Origin: Lingula anatina | Taxonomy: Eukaryota; Brachiopoda; Lingulata; Lingulida; Lingulidae | Length of the DNA stretch: 64,000 nt | NCBI RefSeq assembly: GCF_001039355.2 | Contig: NW_019776010.1 | Span: forward strand, 58,562-122,561 | Direction of reading: 5' to 3' | Shown here: piece after piece, positions 1-12,358 of the stretch | Layout: each line of letters opens with the position of its first letter | How positions within the stretch are numbered: the stretch's first letter is position 1 | Notes under the pieces: model-generated | What the model saw: the letters and a program-made list of their open reading frames with translations, nothing else | The model's database searches: none | What the model was told of the DNA's origin: nothing | Translations under genes and position numbers: made by a program

Positions 1-26
1 TCAACAGCCTAAAAAAGAAAAGAAAA

Positions 27-79
<53 letters not shown>

Positions 80-988
80 GTCTTTGCATTGTTAACAGTC
101 CATGTTCAGTTCATGATCATTTTAAGTGTTCAAGAAATTAGTATGTGAACTGCCAGTTTGTTTTTACGGCATGTGTAATTAAATTCTGGTTGCTATAGAT
201 CAAGGTTCTGGTATCAATAAACCTCAGGTCTAGCAAAATAAATATAGTTGTATTCATTTTGTGTGGTTTGTAAAAACATCTGGTGGTGAAACTTGTTTAC
301 GGTAATTGCATAAATATTTAAAGAGCAGGCATTTTGAACGATTCAACTTTTAGAAAAGGTATGTTAATTTTATTAAAGGTGTGGCTAGGGAAGTTATCAA
401 TGTTCCATTTATGTAAATTTTAAACAAACATGTCCATTTCCCCAAGAGCGTACTGCATGGTCGTTTCATTACACAGAAGTGGATTTTATTCTAGTGAAAT
501 AATATTGAACCTAGTAGTTTCATTATCTTAGTGTACATCTTAACCTACGGCAATGTGGTACATTTATAAAATGAATTTTGTTAGGACCTAATAAACTTTG
601 AAAAATGTAGAAACTGGATTGTATCTGTATCATGCTAATTTAACATTATTTCGGAAAGATATCATTTTTGTTTAATGTTAAACCAAAAAAAGTTCAAACC
701 TAAACAATTGTTGTTGGTCATTTCAGAGTAGTTATTACTGGGTTCATTGAATTTTTTAGCTGTGCGATAGAACTTCCCCTTTAAGGTGCCTGGTTCCTAA
801 ACAGATGCGCCTGCAGATATTGCAAAGTTTAGCTATTGGGTGGCAGATCTTTTACACTTTTACATGTACATTTCATATATTCTTGAGAAAATGCAACGGT
901 TTTCTATAAAACTGTACAAAATATTTCCTAAAATCTGTGCAAAACTAAGTATAGATGACTAAGATATCGCACAAACAAACTGGCAGCT
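1..988. other. non-coding sequence, probable intron of the minus-strand gene
   Basis: AT-rich sequence with no coding exon that I can support. It lies downstream (minus sense) of the exon at 2205-2387, so most likely intron. It contains the AT microsatellite at 35-76. Confidence 0.5.
35..76. repeat. (AT)n microsatellite
   Basis: About 21 uninterrupted AT dinucleotides following an A-rich stretch. Confidence 0.95.
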
Positions 989-2023
989 TTAACCCTTCAA
1001 GTGACCGTGTGGGGTCGTTTACGACCCCAGCCATATGATTTAATTTAATTTTCTTTATTTTTTACCCGAATTTTCTTTCCTAGTACAAGTTTGTCCGTCT
1101 CTTAATCCTACACACTTCCACAGTTTTTTTTTTGCAGGGATCAACCAATTAGTGTGGCGTATACATCACAGACACTTGTGGGGTCATTTATGATCCCGAA
1201 GAGAAGCGTTGGTTTTAAACATCGGTCTTTAAATTTTATTCAAATGTTCCACTTCTTATCAGTACTTCATATTGTATTGCAGTAAACCATGTGCTTCATG
1301 CAACCAGCCAATGTGCACAGAATAGCCACAGACAAGTGGTTTGGGAAGACTGTGCTTGAAATGTTACTAATATTGCATCGCTGAATCTAATTTCGGTAGC
1401 TTTGTTGTTTTCATAATTGGATCTCTCATTTTCACTGTTACAGGTATTTCAGTAATCTAAAAAAGTTTGTCGATATCATATACATGTAACACATATACAA
1501 CCAAGATGTTTGTGTGGTTCTAGTTTTGTACGCAGGTGTGGTAGTAACATAGGTTGATTGAATGTGTTCTGAATAGGATGACTTCCTTACCAGTATTAGC
1601 GTATTCCCTAGTTAGCAGTCAGCTAAAATTTTATTTTTATTGATGTTAGCGGGATGCTAGCTCAACATAAGTCTAATCTTTTTAATCAGATTTATTTTCT
1701 ATGATGTACATTTTCATTTAGTGTGACAAAAAACATAAATATTTTTGCATGTGGAAACTGACAAGGACTGTCTAAATAATGTTGTTATGTTGTTCTTAAA
1801 ATCTGTGTTTGGTTATTTCTTGCAATAAAAATACTATTGCCAAATACTTATAACATTAGATTATTATAAAATACCTGTCTTAATTACTGGGAGTAGTACA
1901 GGTGTAATAAAGCCCCAACCAGCCTTTTTTTAATAAGGATCCCTGTACAGAGAACAATGGGGTCATATATGACCCCACTTGGTCATTTCAGTCAGTAAAA
2001 TAGCTTGGTCGCTTGAGGGTTAA
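989..2023. mobile_element. non-autonomous piggyBac-type element with TTAA target duplication
   Basis: TTAA occurs directly outside both ends (989-992 and 2020-2023). Inside it, the left end reads CCCTTCAAGTGACC and the right end is the inverted form of CCCTCAAGCGACC. Just inside each end is a palindrome of the form GGGGTCnnnnnnGACCCC (about 1011-1030 left, 1958-1976 right), with a third, degenerate one near 1178. TTAA duplication plus CCC-starting inverted ends is the hallmark of piggyBac transposons. No transposase reading frame is present in the 1027-bp body, so this is a MITE-like derivative. Confidence 0.8.
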
Positions 2024-2204
2024 TAAACAGCCATTCGCTACATGCTTTAATAAGTATAAATGCTTTTTCTTTGAATATTTTTGCAATAGTCTTTAAAACA
2101 TCGTCATCAGATTTTTTGTAATAAAGTTAAACTTGTCAGACGTGTAGTTTGAATATCTGTCCAAGCATTTCAGTTAAATAGAAAGATACAAATACAGAAC
2201 ATAC

Positions 2205-2387
2205 CTTTTCAAACCTGGGAACTTGAGAGCGTTTTGACTCCAAATACAAGCAAAGCCTTTCTTTTAGATCCTGTAATTCCTCAATGTCGTCAATTTTAAT
2301 GCCATAACTTTCACACATCTCCAAAACCTTCGCAGCGTCGTTTATGTCCTCAATGGTCTCTAGAGAAATGTCACTTACGTTGTCCAT
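2205..2387 (-). CDS. first coding exon of an unrecognised minus-strand gene (61 codons)
   Basis: On the minus strand an ATG at 2387 opens a 61-codon frame rich in Asp, Glu and Leu, ending in ...VPRFEK. The frame meets a good donor (AAG|GTATG) at 2205/2204 in phase 0, so the exon is 183 nt. A pyrimidine-rich acceptor ending in TAG lies about 50 nt upstream of the ATG (near 2437), suggesting a 5' UTR intron. The middle of the exon (residues about 9-52) looks alpha-helical, with alternating acidic and leucine positions. I do not recognise the family. The rest of the protein would lie beyond the left edge of the window; I found no second exon between 1 and 2200, where a piggyBac-type element has inserted. 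It shares exon length, phase and faint similarity with the exon at 36134-36316. Confidence 0.55.
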
Positions 2388-3832
2388 TGCTGCTACTGAC
2401 CATCTCTTACTACTAGCTGGTTAAGTTCAATTTCCTAAACAAATGAAAATGCAATTATTTTAGATTTAGCCCATATTAAAAGGGTAGATATGGTATTTTC
2501 TGTGCAAAAATCAAGCAAATTATTCTTTATAAAACTTATATTTAGAATTGTTTATCTAAAAACGAGAACAAATTAGATCATGCAGGCGTCTCGCGATATC
2601 GATAAAAATCTGTCAATAAATGTTATGCAGAACATGCGCTTATTAAAATATTTGTTTTGGGAAAAAACAACCTTTGGAAAAAATAGTCTCATAAATATGA
2701 ACTCGACCAGTTAGGTGCACAAGGTTTCAAGTGACACCCGCAATTACCATGTTAAAATACATCCCTCTATTTCACTTTGCGATGCGTGCGTGTTCTATTA
2801 TTATAAGTTATAAAATATATATTATAAATTAAACTACACCAGTTAGTCATTAGGGGCCCTTTTGGCATTTAAGGGTAAGCCTACATTTTGCTATATATGC
2901 TTTTTTTCCTTTAGCCCTCTCATTACATGCAAATGAATATAAAGCAAAACACGATGCATATTCGAGGCGAAAAGCGTGCTCACAAGATCGACGCCATGTT
3001 AAAATTTTGATGCCACATTTCCTATTGTAGTTACCCAATATCGTGGATGTGCTGATATATTATTTCCACTATTAAGAGCGCGTCCATGAGAAAGCCAGAG
3101 AGATCGGTCAGAAGGCGGCAAGGTGGGGGTCAGCAGATTTTAATAATTTTTGGTGTGGTAAACCATCAACATGAAAGATATTGTGAGCCACTGGCTTTCT
3201 TATTTTGGATCATTAGTTTTAGAGATATGGGGGAAGGTCTTTTATCCGCAATTTTGCCAAAATATAGCATTTTTTAGCTCTTGAAAAGTTATAATTTTAA
3301 GTATTCTTTTAAAAAATCATGTGCATCATAAGGAATTATTTAGATAAGCCATATGATGGGTTAAGGAAAGACCTTTAATACCCAGAACAAATTTTTCGAA
3401 CGGGCACTGTCATGACCACACAAGGTTGATTCTAATAAGGCTTGTTTTCCGTATGCTTGACCCCCTCCCCTTCTTTAAATGCACAAATCTTCTTTTTTGC
3501 AGGTGTATCCATACAATTTTGGTATGTGCTGATAGAAAAGGGTTAAAAAATAAATTTTGTGAAATAAAATCTGTGTTAAACCTTGTAAAATTAGAACTAT
3601 ATCAATTTTAAAAAGGGCCTTAAAACAAATATTTTTATACTACTGAATTGCTAATCTGTTTCTTCAACTAAATTAATAAGTCAAAACCATGTATAGGTTT
3701 GTGAAAAGCCCTTAAAATAATCATGTTTGCCCTGCAGACAAACCTATGAAGCAAAAATACATTTTTTAATTTGTTTATGTTGTAGAGACTAAATGTAAAA
3801 TAACAATGCTAACTCTGTGACCTATTTTCAAC
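2388..3832. other. putative divergent promoter / 5' region, no supported coding exon
   Basis: Upstream of the minus-strand exon. A TCTCGCGA motif near 2589 is of the kind found in TATA-less promoters, and local CpG content is higher around 2580-3120. Only short, unconvincing reading frames are present. Transcription start sites cannot be placed from sequence alone. Confidence 0.25.
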
Positions 3833-4936
3833 ATGGCGGGTACTAGGATTATCACCGGAGCAACTGTGGAGCAAAACATAGTCTTTACATTGTTAAAACA
3901 TAATGCTTTCTTAATTTTATGAAGAACACGCACTAGAGATGCTTAGGTACATCTCAGAAGGATTGGTGTGCACCAGAATATCACAAGAAATGACCATAGC
4001 AGCTGGTCGTCCTTAGAATGTTTATTTTTTTGTTGAACCACTTCAGACTGTTGTCAGGCTTGGGTTCCTCAATATATCCAGCTCATCGATTTAGCTCTGG
4101 ATGTTTGTTGTAAGGTAAGTGATCATATATATGGTAGTAATAACCTACCCTCTTGTTGGGTATAGACGCTTTTTCTTTGTGTTGACCAGTGGTGGCATCA
4201 GATACACTAAAAACTCAAACCAGTTTAAATAATAAGTTTGAATATTTTAAAGTAATATAAAGAATATTAAGCAGAATTAAAAGATGTACTGGTATATTTC
4301 AATTCACAGAATTTTACTTGATTTCTATTTCATGGTAAATATGTCTGCTGAAAAGAATAAACTGTGTATCTAACATATGAAGTATATTTGTGCATTAAAT
4401 TCTAGGGCTTTGTTACATGTGTTATCATACCACAAACAGTTAAGGGACAGCTTGTAGACAGCTTCATTAGAAATTTCTTATCCAGAATCAAAGGTATGTA
4501 ACACACATTCAGTTTCAAGTTATGGCATTTTAGGGGATGTTACTTGTGCCAGTTTTTTATATTTTAGTTTCATATGCAGATTTTTGTGTGTTTACAATGA
4601 AGTTGAAGTTAACGACTTAGCTTTATGTGACTTTGTAACACACTGTGCTTCAATTTTCAAGACTTACATATTACACAGAACACTTGTACAACTAAAAGTA
4701 CTTTAGTAAAATCAGGAAAACTTTGCGGTCCATTATGTTGTTCATGTTGCTTTGCAAGGGGCGTGCCAGACAATTAAGCTGATTACAACGACTGAGCCTG
4801 AGGGTGATACTCCGCTGAGATAGATTGATCCTGCTATGATAGTTTCTATTCAGAACACAGTAAGCCTCTGTTGTTGTAAAACATTTATTGATGTTATGTT
4901 TATTTTTCAGATTTTACATCCAAGGCCTGGATGTGA
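3833..4936 (+). CDS. candidate small spliced gene (about 62 residues), function unknown
   Basis: Two internal exons are flanked by good splice signals and stay open in compatible phases: 4047-4114 (acceptor CAG, donor AAG|GTAAGT) and 4406-4493 (acceptor TCTAG, donor AAAG|GTATGT). A terminal piece, 4911-4936, follows a strong TTTTTCAG acceptor and ends in TGA. Read together, the frame includes ...QYIQLIDLALDVCCK, then ...TVKGQLVDSFIRNFLSRIK, then DFTSKAWM-stop. The start is uncertain. ATGGCGG at 3833-3839 would join in the right phase, but its donor (GTACTA) is poor. A poly(A) signal lies at 5557. I recognise no domain. Each exon is short enough that openness could be chance, although three consecutive phase-compatible junctions are suggestive. 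Confidence 0.3.
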
Positions 4937-5556
4937 ACCTTGACCTGGACAATCTTATTTGATTTCATTTTCAATCAGTGTTTTTTTTAAAGCAATATGT
5001 TTGATCAGTATATTATTTAGTCATTGTTTTTATACAGCAATTAACATAAGTTTAAAGTAGGTTTTATACATTTTCTTTTGACAGCCTGTCCTGCCATCTT
5101 CAGGTAGACGCAGAAGTGGTTATCCTGGCTAAACTTTATTGGACTTAGAGCCACCTTGGGACAATCCCCATAACAAATGTGCAACTTAGGCTTGTCAATC
5201 TCACTCAGTTTTGTAGGAAAGGAGGATTGGCACCATTGGATTGACAAATATTGACAATTGACAGTTCAGTCACACTAAACTATAGTGGCATGTTGCTTCA
5301 AGTTACCACACTTATTCTAAGATTGCTGAATTATCATTACTGTATAAGGAGACCCTAGATCTCTAAGAAGACCAGGAGAAGAAACTCGGGGATCAATCAG
5401 TTATAAGATTAAATCTCTGGAACACTACCCATCACTGTTGTGTTGAGTATATGGAAAAGATGACCGTGATATTGGAACCTTGGAGATTCATAACTTGATT
5501 TCACTCCTGTGAAAAGTAACTGCTTTGTTCTTTTACTGTCCAATTGATAATATGAA

Positions 5557-5562
5557 AATAAA
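5557..5562 (+). terminator. AATAAA poly(A) signal
   Basis: AATAAA followed by a short T/G-rich stretch, about 620 nt downstream of the candidate stop codon at 4936. It fits a 3' end for the small plus-strand gene but could be chance. Confidence 0.3.
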
Positions 5563-7093
5563 GCACTCCTCCTGTCATTGTATGCTGCTGACTCTGTTTT
5601 AATTTTCTTTATAGAAGAAGAATATAGATATCAAGATATCACATGTATTTACAAAACCTATGAATCATTTGAAAGGAAAAGGAATGGTTGAAAAATGCAA
5701 TATTGATCATGTCAAGAGGATTAATTAGTGAATCACTTGAGAAAACTGATAAAATGAGACAGTCATTCCCTTTTGCCTTTAGAAAAATGCTTTGTGATTT
5801 TTTATTTTTATTTTTATTTTTCTCTCTTGCTCCCTGAAAATAAGGTATATACACAATGGATTGGATATGCACAGTAATAACTCATTAAATGTGGGGTGGG
5901 GGTTGGGGGGGGGGGAGGGGTGAATAACTTGTCACTAATCATTTTAATTTATTCAGAAGTTGTATGGCTCTGTTTGAAAAGAATATTATCTGAGCAATCC
6001 TGTAATACAGATCTCAAAATAAAAAAAAACCTGCAAAAATGGGCCTCTTGATTATTTTGAGGAATTATGGTAACTGTATTTTGGGACAGAATTGATGGCA
6101 GCCATCTTGTATTTATAAAAATTGGATAGATTTGCCCTTATCAAAGCATTGTTTGAATTCCTGGCTCTGAGTCCTTGATTAATTTTGATTATTGGAAGGT
6201 ATCATCTCAAAATGTACTGATATCTTGATTTCGGTCGTTTGGTTTTCTGCTAAAATTGCTTAAGTTTGAGGCACTTTTTCAATATCTTCTGTTGTGTTTA
6301 ACACACTTTTTAAAATTTGTATGATGAGACCAATATATACTCAGGATTCCTATACAATTTTATGGCTGTCAACCCTGCAAAAAGAGAGATATGAATGCTT
6401 GAACATTGCTTGGTAGAAAAGTGAGTTTGGGGGGTGGGGTTATAAAAATGGGGGTGGCTCGTTAGTTTGTGGGTTAAACCTAAGTAACATATTCTCAATG
6501 GCAAATGGCTGGTTTAAATAGGTAAATTTTCAATTTATTTTAAAAAGTCATCAGTTTTGACATATTTGCTTATGAAGTGGCTTTATTGACCGAAGCTGAA
6601 AATCAAGCCAAAAATGGCCAAAACATTTAATATTATATTATATTATAATTACATCCAATGATTTCTTTTGGGATTGTTGCCTTCAATGTGAATATCTCCT
6701 ATGTGTGCAACTATATTATGAATTTGGTTGAAATCTGTTGACCCCCACCTTGCCACCCTCTGACTGGTTTTATCATGGACACACACTTAATTATGAAACA
6801 CGTATGTGCCGCATGCATGTCGCTGTGTCTCTTCTTACCACGGAGCAGTTAGGCCAACCCAGACCCACATTACGTTGTAATACATTTCGCAATCCGTTCA
6901 TGCTGTTCTCCTTTATCTTTTTCATCACAACTTTTTAGGGGGGGGGGGTACGTACACATGCCGGTATCCTATATCCTTCACGTACATCCACACAAACACA
7001 TAGACTTGTACTAGTAGCTAACAAACCTCATTACATTTAAGGTAGCAATAAAGATGTCCATTACAGTTTATAACGACCAAGAACTCTTTTGTA
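5563..7093. other. non-coding sequence with a G-rich tract
   Basis: No supported gene. A nearly pure G tract at about 5891-5921 has four or more G-runs in a row and could form a G-quadruplex; a shorter G run lies near 6939-6947. The remainder is unremarkable AT-rich DNA. Confidence 0.5.
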
Positions 7094-7289
7094 TTAAGGC
7101 AGTTTTTTTTAATTACCTGTTTCACGAACGATTTTTATTTTTGTCAGAGGTCGGAGGGGGGAAAAATAAAAAAAAATATTTTTCAAAATAATGACTTTTT
7201 GGTCACTCATTTTCAAAACTACATTAGACAATGGTAAATACTGATTTTAACACAGTATAGCAATTTTTGGATAAAAAAAGCAATCCCTT

Positions 7290-7720
7290 TTCCATGTTTT
7301 ATTTGTCTAAATGAATGTCAATTCAACGAATCATTCTTGTAAATTACAAAACAAAAAAACACAGTTTGCCTTTCTATGCATTCATGATGACAGTGCACAA
7401 AACAGTTTTTTGTCAATCTTGATGCAATATTATGTATGATTTAATGATTAAGTGGAAAATCATTAAATTTAAATTATCTACTTCATGTAACATGGCCATC
7501 CAGAAACAATATGGCTTCATGCCCATGTGAGTTCCAAGTCCCACACTGAAAAAACCAACACATGTATATGAAAAATGACCATTTCACAAAAACAGCATTA
7601 CTTCCATAAAAAGAATCCAATCAGGCTATATTTCAGACCTTTGAATCTTTCAATAAGTTTGAGAATCATCTTGTTAAATGGCCTTCCTTAAATGGTCACT
7701 ATTGCAGCTGCACTAAACTA
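7290..7720 (+). repeat. dispersed repeat, copy 1 (partner at 27560-27975)
   Basis: Recognisable similarity in the same orientation to 27560-27975, including shared blocks such as GTCAAT(T/C)..AACGAATC, AAGTCCCACA(C/T)TGAAAA, GTTTGAGAATCAT and TTAAATGGTCA. It lies inside the putative TIR element, so 27560-27975 is probably an internal fragment of the same family. Confidence 0.6.
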
Positions 7721-8774
7721 GCCAGTCTCTCTCTGCATATGGGCTTCTATACCATAGCTCCCCTGTCAGTGTCTCTGCTACCTGTATGCGTTTTCCAAGA
7801 ATTTTGGGCTGTCCAGCCTGAAGACAAAGATTGAAGTCTTCCACTACTTGCGAGATGGAATTATACATTGTCTGCCTTGCATTATTTGGGGATTCACTAA
7901 AATAAAATATTTCAGATAAGTTAACTGAGTTGGATGTGTGCCTTCTCTTAGCTGCATAGGAATTATATAATTCAAAAGACAGCAAACAATTGCTTAGCCA
8001 GATTGTTGAAAATACAAAAACCAGCAAGGGTAATATGGCCTGTTATGGAACTGTGGTCTTAATTTTAATTGAATCTAAATGGCAGCAACAACTTAACTTA
8101 TTTAATATTATTGAATGATCCTCCCTTTTTAGCAGGAAAAGGTCTGCTCTGGATCAAAATTGATCTAGGTGCATGAAGGTTTTATGGTAAATGGTTCACA
8201 TTTTCAGAAAAAGAACCCTCTTTTGAAATTGCTGGCTACAGGCCTGGTTAAACTGAATAGCTATATACGCCTTAAAAACTTGGTGGAAAACTTAATTGAA
8301 CTATGAATTCATGTTGACAGGCTCATTATCCAAAGCACATGGTAGTTTACAGCTATTACCTGCCTTAATTTTAATTTAAAAAATGTCAAAGACACGTTGC
8401 TTCAATATAGAAACATCTGCTGTTGTAAGCGAGCAATTAGCATTTAACATACGTTTTTGTGAAAGTGCAAAAAAGGACATCATTTACCAACATATCAATG
8501 CCTAAAATATATTCACCTAAAAAAAAACTATGACACTCTGGACTGATAAAACGAAAAAAATACTCACATCATTTCTGGAGACTTTCAGAAGTAGGCCTAC
8601 GCGAGTGCTGCATTAAAAATCCAATGCGCTCTGTATTTGAATGTTCTCGGAGATTTAAGTTGAGCCTGCCTCTTTTGGTGTTCACTGCCAACTGTTATCT
8701 GAATGCATTTAATGTCAATATCTACCACCGTAGTGACCGGCATTCTTATATTCAGTTCAGAACCTATGGCTGTA

Positions 8775-8975
8775 TTCCCAGAGCTTTTAGATCGACCTAT
8801 CCCCGCGGGGAGTCTCACTAGATTACTGTCAGATAATCCGGCTTAAATGTCCGTCCCGCCTACTACAAGCTGTAAGGGGGTAATTAACTTTCGTGTCCGC
8901 TCGGCTAACAGCTATTTAGCGTGAACCACCATGGAGTTAGGTCGATCTAAAGTAGATCGATCTAATCTCTGGAAA
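8775..8975. mobile_element. palindromic MITE with GATCGATCT ends (inverted relative to 26919-27131)
   Basis: Both ends carry inverted TTCCCAGAG..TTAGATCGA-type sequence. The body (CCCCGCGGGGAGTCTCACTA, then a GTCCGTCCCGCCTACT block, then CGTGTCCGCTCGGCTAA) matches the reverse complement of 26919-27131. A more diverged relative lies at 63383-63632. Confidence 0.65.
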
Positions 8976-9524
8976 TGGGGTCTATTATTGCTCCCTGTTG
9001 AAACCTTCCACACGTGACAAGTGTTGCAGTTGATATTTTCATTTCTGACAGAGAGTAGTCAATAAAATGGCCTAAAACGTCTATAACACTGGCCGGAAAG
9101 ACCTTTTTGCATAATATCTTTGGTCCTTCCTTCACTATAACACTGAGCCACACAACAGTGGTCAATTTCCTGCTTAAGTAGAGACAGCTACTCAAGTATG
9201 CTTCCCCCGCCATGTTGCATTCATTTGACACATGCAGTGTAAAATATCAGCGAAGCATTGATGGCTTAAAAACCGGAAGCTGGGGGAAATGAACCAATCG
9301 TTTACTTTGGCTTAAATACCCTTCGTTTTGAACTTGTAGGCAGTCATGTGACACGGGAGTTCCGTGAAACTTGTGAAGTTTCGTGTTTCCGTTCGAACAG
9401 TACGATCAGTCGGAAGTCGGGGAAAAAATAAAAAATATTTTTAGTTTCAATTTTTTTTCTATTTTGGCCATTTTGAGGTCGGCGGAGCTTGAGAAACATG
9501 ATTAATATTAAAAAAACTGCCTAA

Positions 9525-10654
9525 TAAGTATGTAAAGGCAACAGTGACAAATCACCTCCTCACCTCCTTTATAATATCGTTATTGACATAGTAGATTGCA
9601 GGAGTATATAGATTAAACATGTGTTAAGGCAGATATTTAGTACAAAATATTTATACATGTAGCAGAAATAATTTCATTGTTTATACGAAATCAAGTGCAT
9701 CTATAAACAAAACATAGGGGCATCTACCTTCACAAGGCGTATGATAAAGCAAGCATAGATTACTCACTGGATAGATACTAAATTGGAAGTGGAGATACAT
9801 TCATCCATTTTTAATATATAAATAATATTTACTGACACACATGGGTCTGAAAACATTTGATCTTTGATTATGAAATGAGTAGATAGAAAAAAACATGTTG
9901 CAAATAGCTGCAGAGTTATCAGGCTAGAGGGTTTTCTGTCAAGGCTTTGACGATATTGTTAGTGATAATTTGAGCTAAATGTTTGTCGGTCTGCAAGAAA
10001 GTAGAGTATAGGTCAATGTTGTGGTAAGATTTGATATACAGGGGTATAAGCAGACATTATTCGAGTTAGGTATAGCTTTAGCTCTGCATATAGTAATGGA
10101 ATTCTTAATAAGCAATAAAACGATATGATGACCTGCTAAATCCCCCGTTTCTAAGAGCTCACAAAGGGTAATGGGTTAATAATATTTAACAATAAATGAG
10201 AAGGTTTGTATAAACAACAGAATATGAGAATATATCTACAAGTAGCAGTGGCACAAGCACAATTTAACTCCAGCTTGCAACAGGGGAAAGACTGACAGTG
10301 TGAGCACACTATATAAAGTACGGGCAATTAACTATGAATGACAGCGGTTAAAAGAGGAGGGGGATCTTACAAAAGCTGGCAATCCACTGTTAAACACGAT
10401 GGCTATCATTTCTTAAACAAACTTAAACCAGGCCTAAACAATAAGATTGTTAAATAAGATTATTGCTGTAAAATAACAATGTTAATTCAACGGTGACGAT
10501 GGAGAATGTGTCATTCACAATATTAATAAAATAAGACTGGTTCAAGCCAATTGTCCACATCAAATAAATCTTTTTAGTAATAGAGGCTACACTTCAGCTT
10601 GTTCTGTAAATATTTAAAAAAAACAATGTTGCTTTCTTTGTTACTTTAAATCTT
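9525..10654. other. AT-rich sequence without a recognised gene
   Basis: No exon, RNA gene or clear repeat boundary seen. Confidence 0.5.
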
Positions 10655-11315
10655 TATTTTCTACACAGGTCGCGAGGATGGAAATTTATATACGGGCAGC
10701 TTTAATCTTCAAAATTTTTGGTCGTTATCATTCTTAATTTATAAATACTATCTGCAATAAGAATTTTGAGACAGAGTGAATTGTTGATCATGCTAATGCA
10801 CAATGCTGATGCTTATGCATGTTAATCAAATTCATTTTTTGATTACGGAACACTTCATATTGAATTAAATAACTGATACCAAATTAAACTAGCAGTTTGC
10901 TAGCAACATTTAAACATGACCAGCTGCGCGTGCCAAGCTAGTGAACAAAAGGACAGTTCGCTACGGGAGACGGTTTAGTGGCACGCGGTAGCATGGGTTC
11001 TAGCCTCTTAAAGCTATAATCCTACCGCCGCAACAAACAGAAGGGCTTTCTGGCTGATGTATCCTGCTGTTAATTACACCTAGGCACAGTTGATTGTCGC
11101 ACTCGAGCTGGACCACTGAAACCGGCGTCATGGGGTTCACTCGTCTTAAGTATTGTGTTATTCCACCTAAGCTATTGTGTTTTGCGTTTGAATTTTGAAG
11201 GGATTAATACGGCTCTCCATTGTTTGCCCGCCCCCTTCTATTCACAGGACAGGGATTAAAACATTTCAAAAGTTGTTATAACGGTGTACAACGGAAACAT
11301 AATTGCTACTTCCAC
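10655..11315 (+). repeat. dispersed repeat, L-type copy A
   Basis: About 650 bp alignable by eye with 17985-18595 and 21540-22093. Shared blocks include ACACAGGTCGCGA, GAACAAAAGGA, AGCATGGGTTCTAGCCTCTT and a TTCCACCTAAGCTATTGTGT block. The reading frame shared by copies B and C is interrupted here, so no function is implied. Confidence 0.75.
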
Positions 11316-12011
11316 TACCTGTATGACATAAAATAGGCAATGTATTTTTGTTTGCTTCACTGGCGAATTCATTTAATGAACTGATGTCACATTGACATCA
11401 AAAAGATAATTAAAAGTTATTAAAAATCGATTTTAATCCTTATTTTCATTTATCACTCAGCAAAAAAGGAAGAAACTGATGAAAAACGATTTGGAAAAAA
11501 ATATTCCATATTAAATGTCAAGTCTGAAAATAGAAATTTTGTAGAGTTTGTTAAGCACAACACTAGAGGTTGTGTCCCTTTTTTCTTTTTCAAAACGTAT
11601 GCGGTTCCACCAGCTGGTGGTACAATACGCGGAGCCAGTATCGCCTCTCTGATCCTCTAGTTTCTACAAGTATTTTCTACCCAAAATACCCAAAGAGACA
11701 ATTTTATTTCACTATGTTGTTGGAAAAATGGCTTTTTTCTCTTTGCCTACGTCTTCACTCCTGTTGATCGCCAGCTAAAAATGGCCACTCAGCTTAACGT
11801 GTTACACCACTACACGTCACTTCCAGCACATTATTATCTCCTCTTCTATTAACGCTGTCGCTCAGCGCTTTAGGAAAGCAGGAGGTGACAATTAAAGCTG
11901 TCACTCATATCTTGAAACGAGTCCTCACTAACGTACTTACTCACCCCAACCGTTTTACGCTGAGCACTGTGGCCTTTTGTGTTAACCCTGTAATTATGTT
12001 TCATGGATTGA
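11316..12011. other. non-coding spacer
   Basis: No supported gene or repeat boundary. Confidence 0.45.
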
Positions 12012-12259
12012 TACCCAGCGGGCAAAATATGTTGTTTTAACATTGAAACAACGTTGAACCATAACGTTGATAAGACGTTGGATAAACATTGGATTTGAAA
12101 GTTGACTCAACCTCAGATAATAACGTTGTATCAACGTCAGATAACAACATTGTATCAACCCCAGTTGTTAGACAACATTCTTGCATGAAAAGACATTGAA
12201 ATGACCTGAGGGTAAGGTATACATGTATGGCTTTTAAGTTAAAATTTCCAAGGTTTACA

Positions 12260-12301
<42 letters not shown>

Positions 12302-12313
12302 CTTATATATTTT

Positions 12314-12358
<45 letters not shown>

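Larger units (their letters stand above)
7094..9524. mobile_element. putative 2.4-kb TIR element, decayed
   Basis: The left end (TTAAGGCAGTTTTTTTTAAT) and the inverted right end (TTAGGCAGTTTTTTTAATAT) match over roughly 25-35 bp, continuing loosely into (A/C)TGTTTC. A direct sub-repeat (GGTCGG or GTCGGG followed by A-rich runs) occurs inside both ends, near 7150 and 9418. Minus-strand reading frames inside (7713-8027, 8962-9231) match nothing I recognise. A palindromic MITE (8775-8975) has inserted in it. I could not settle the target duplication or the superfamily. Confidence 0.45.

Noticed and set aside
7713-8027. 104-codon minus-strand reading frame
   Set aside because: Lies inside a repeat whose second copy (27560-27975) does not keep the frame; no recognisable motif.
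8962-9231. 89-codon minus-strand reading frame
   Set aside because: Within the decayed TIR element and overlapping a MITE end; no domain or splice context.
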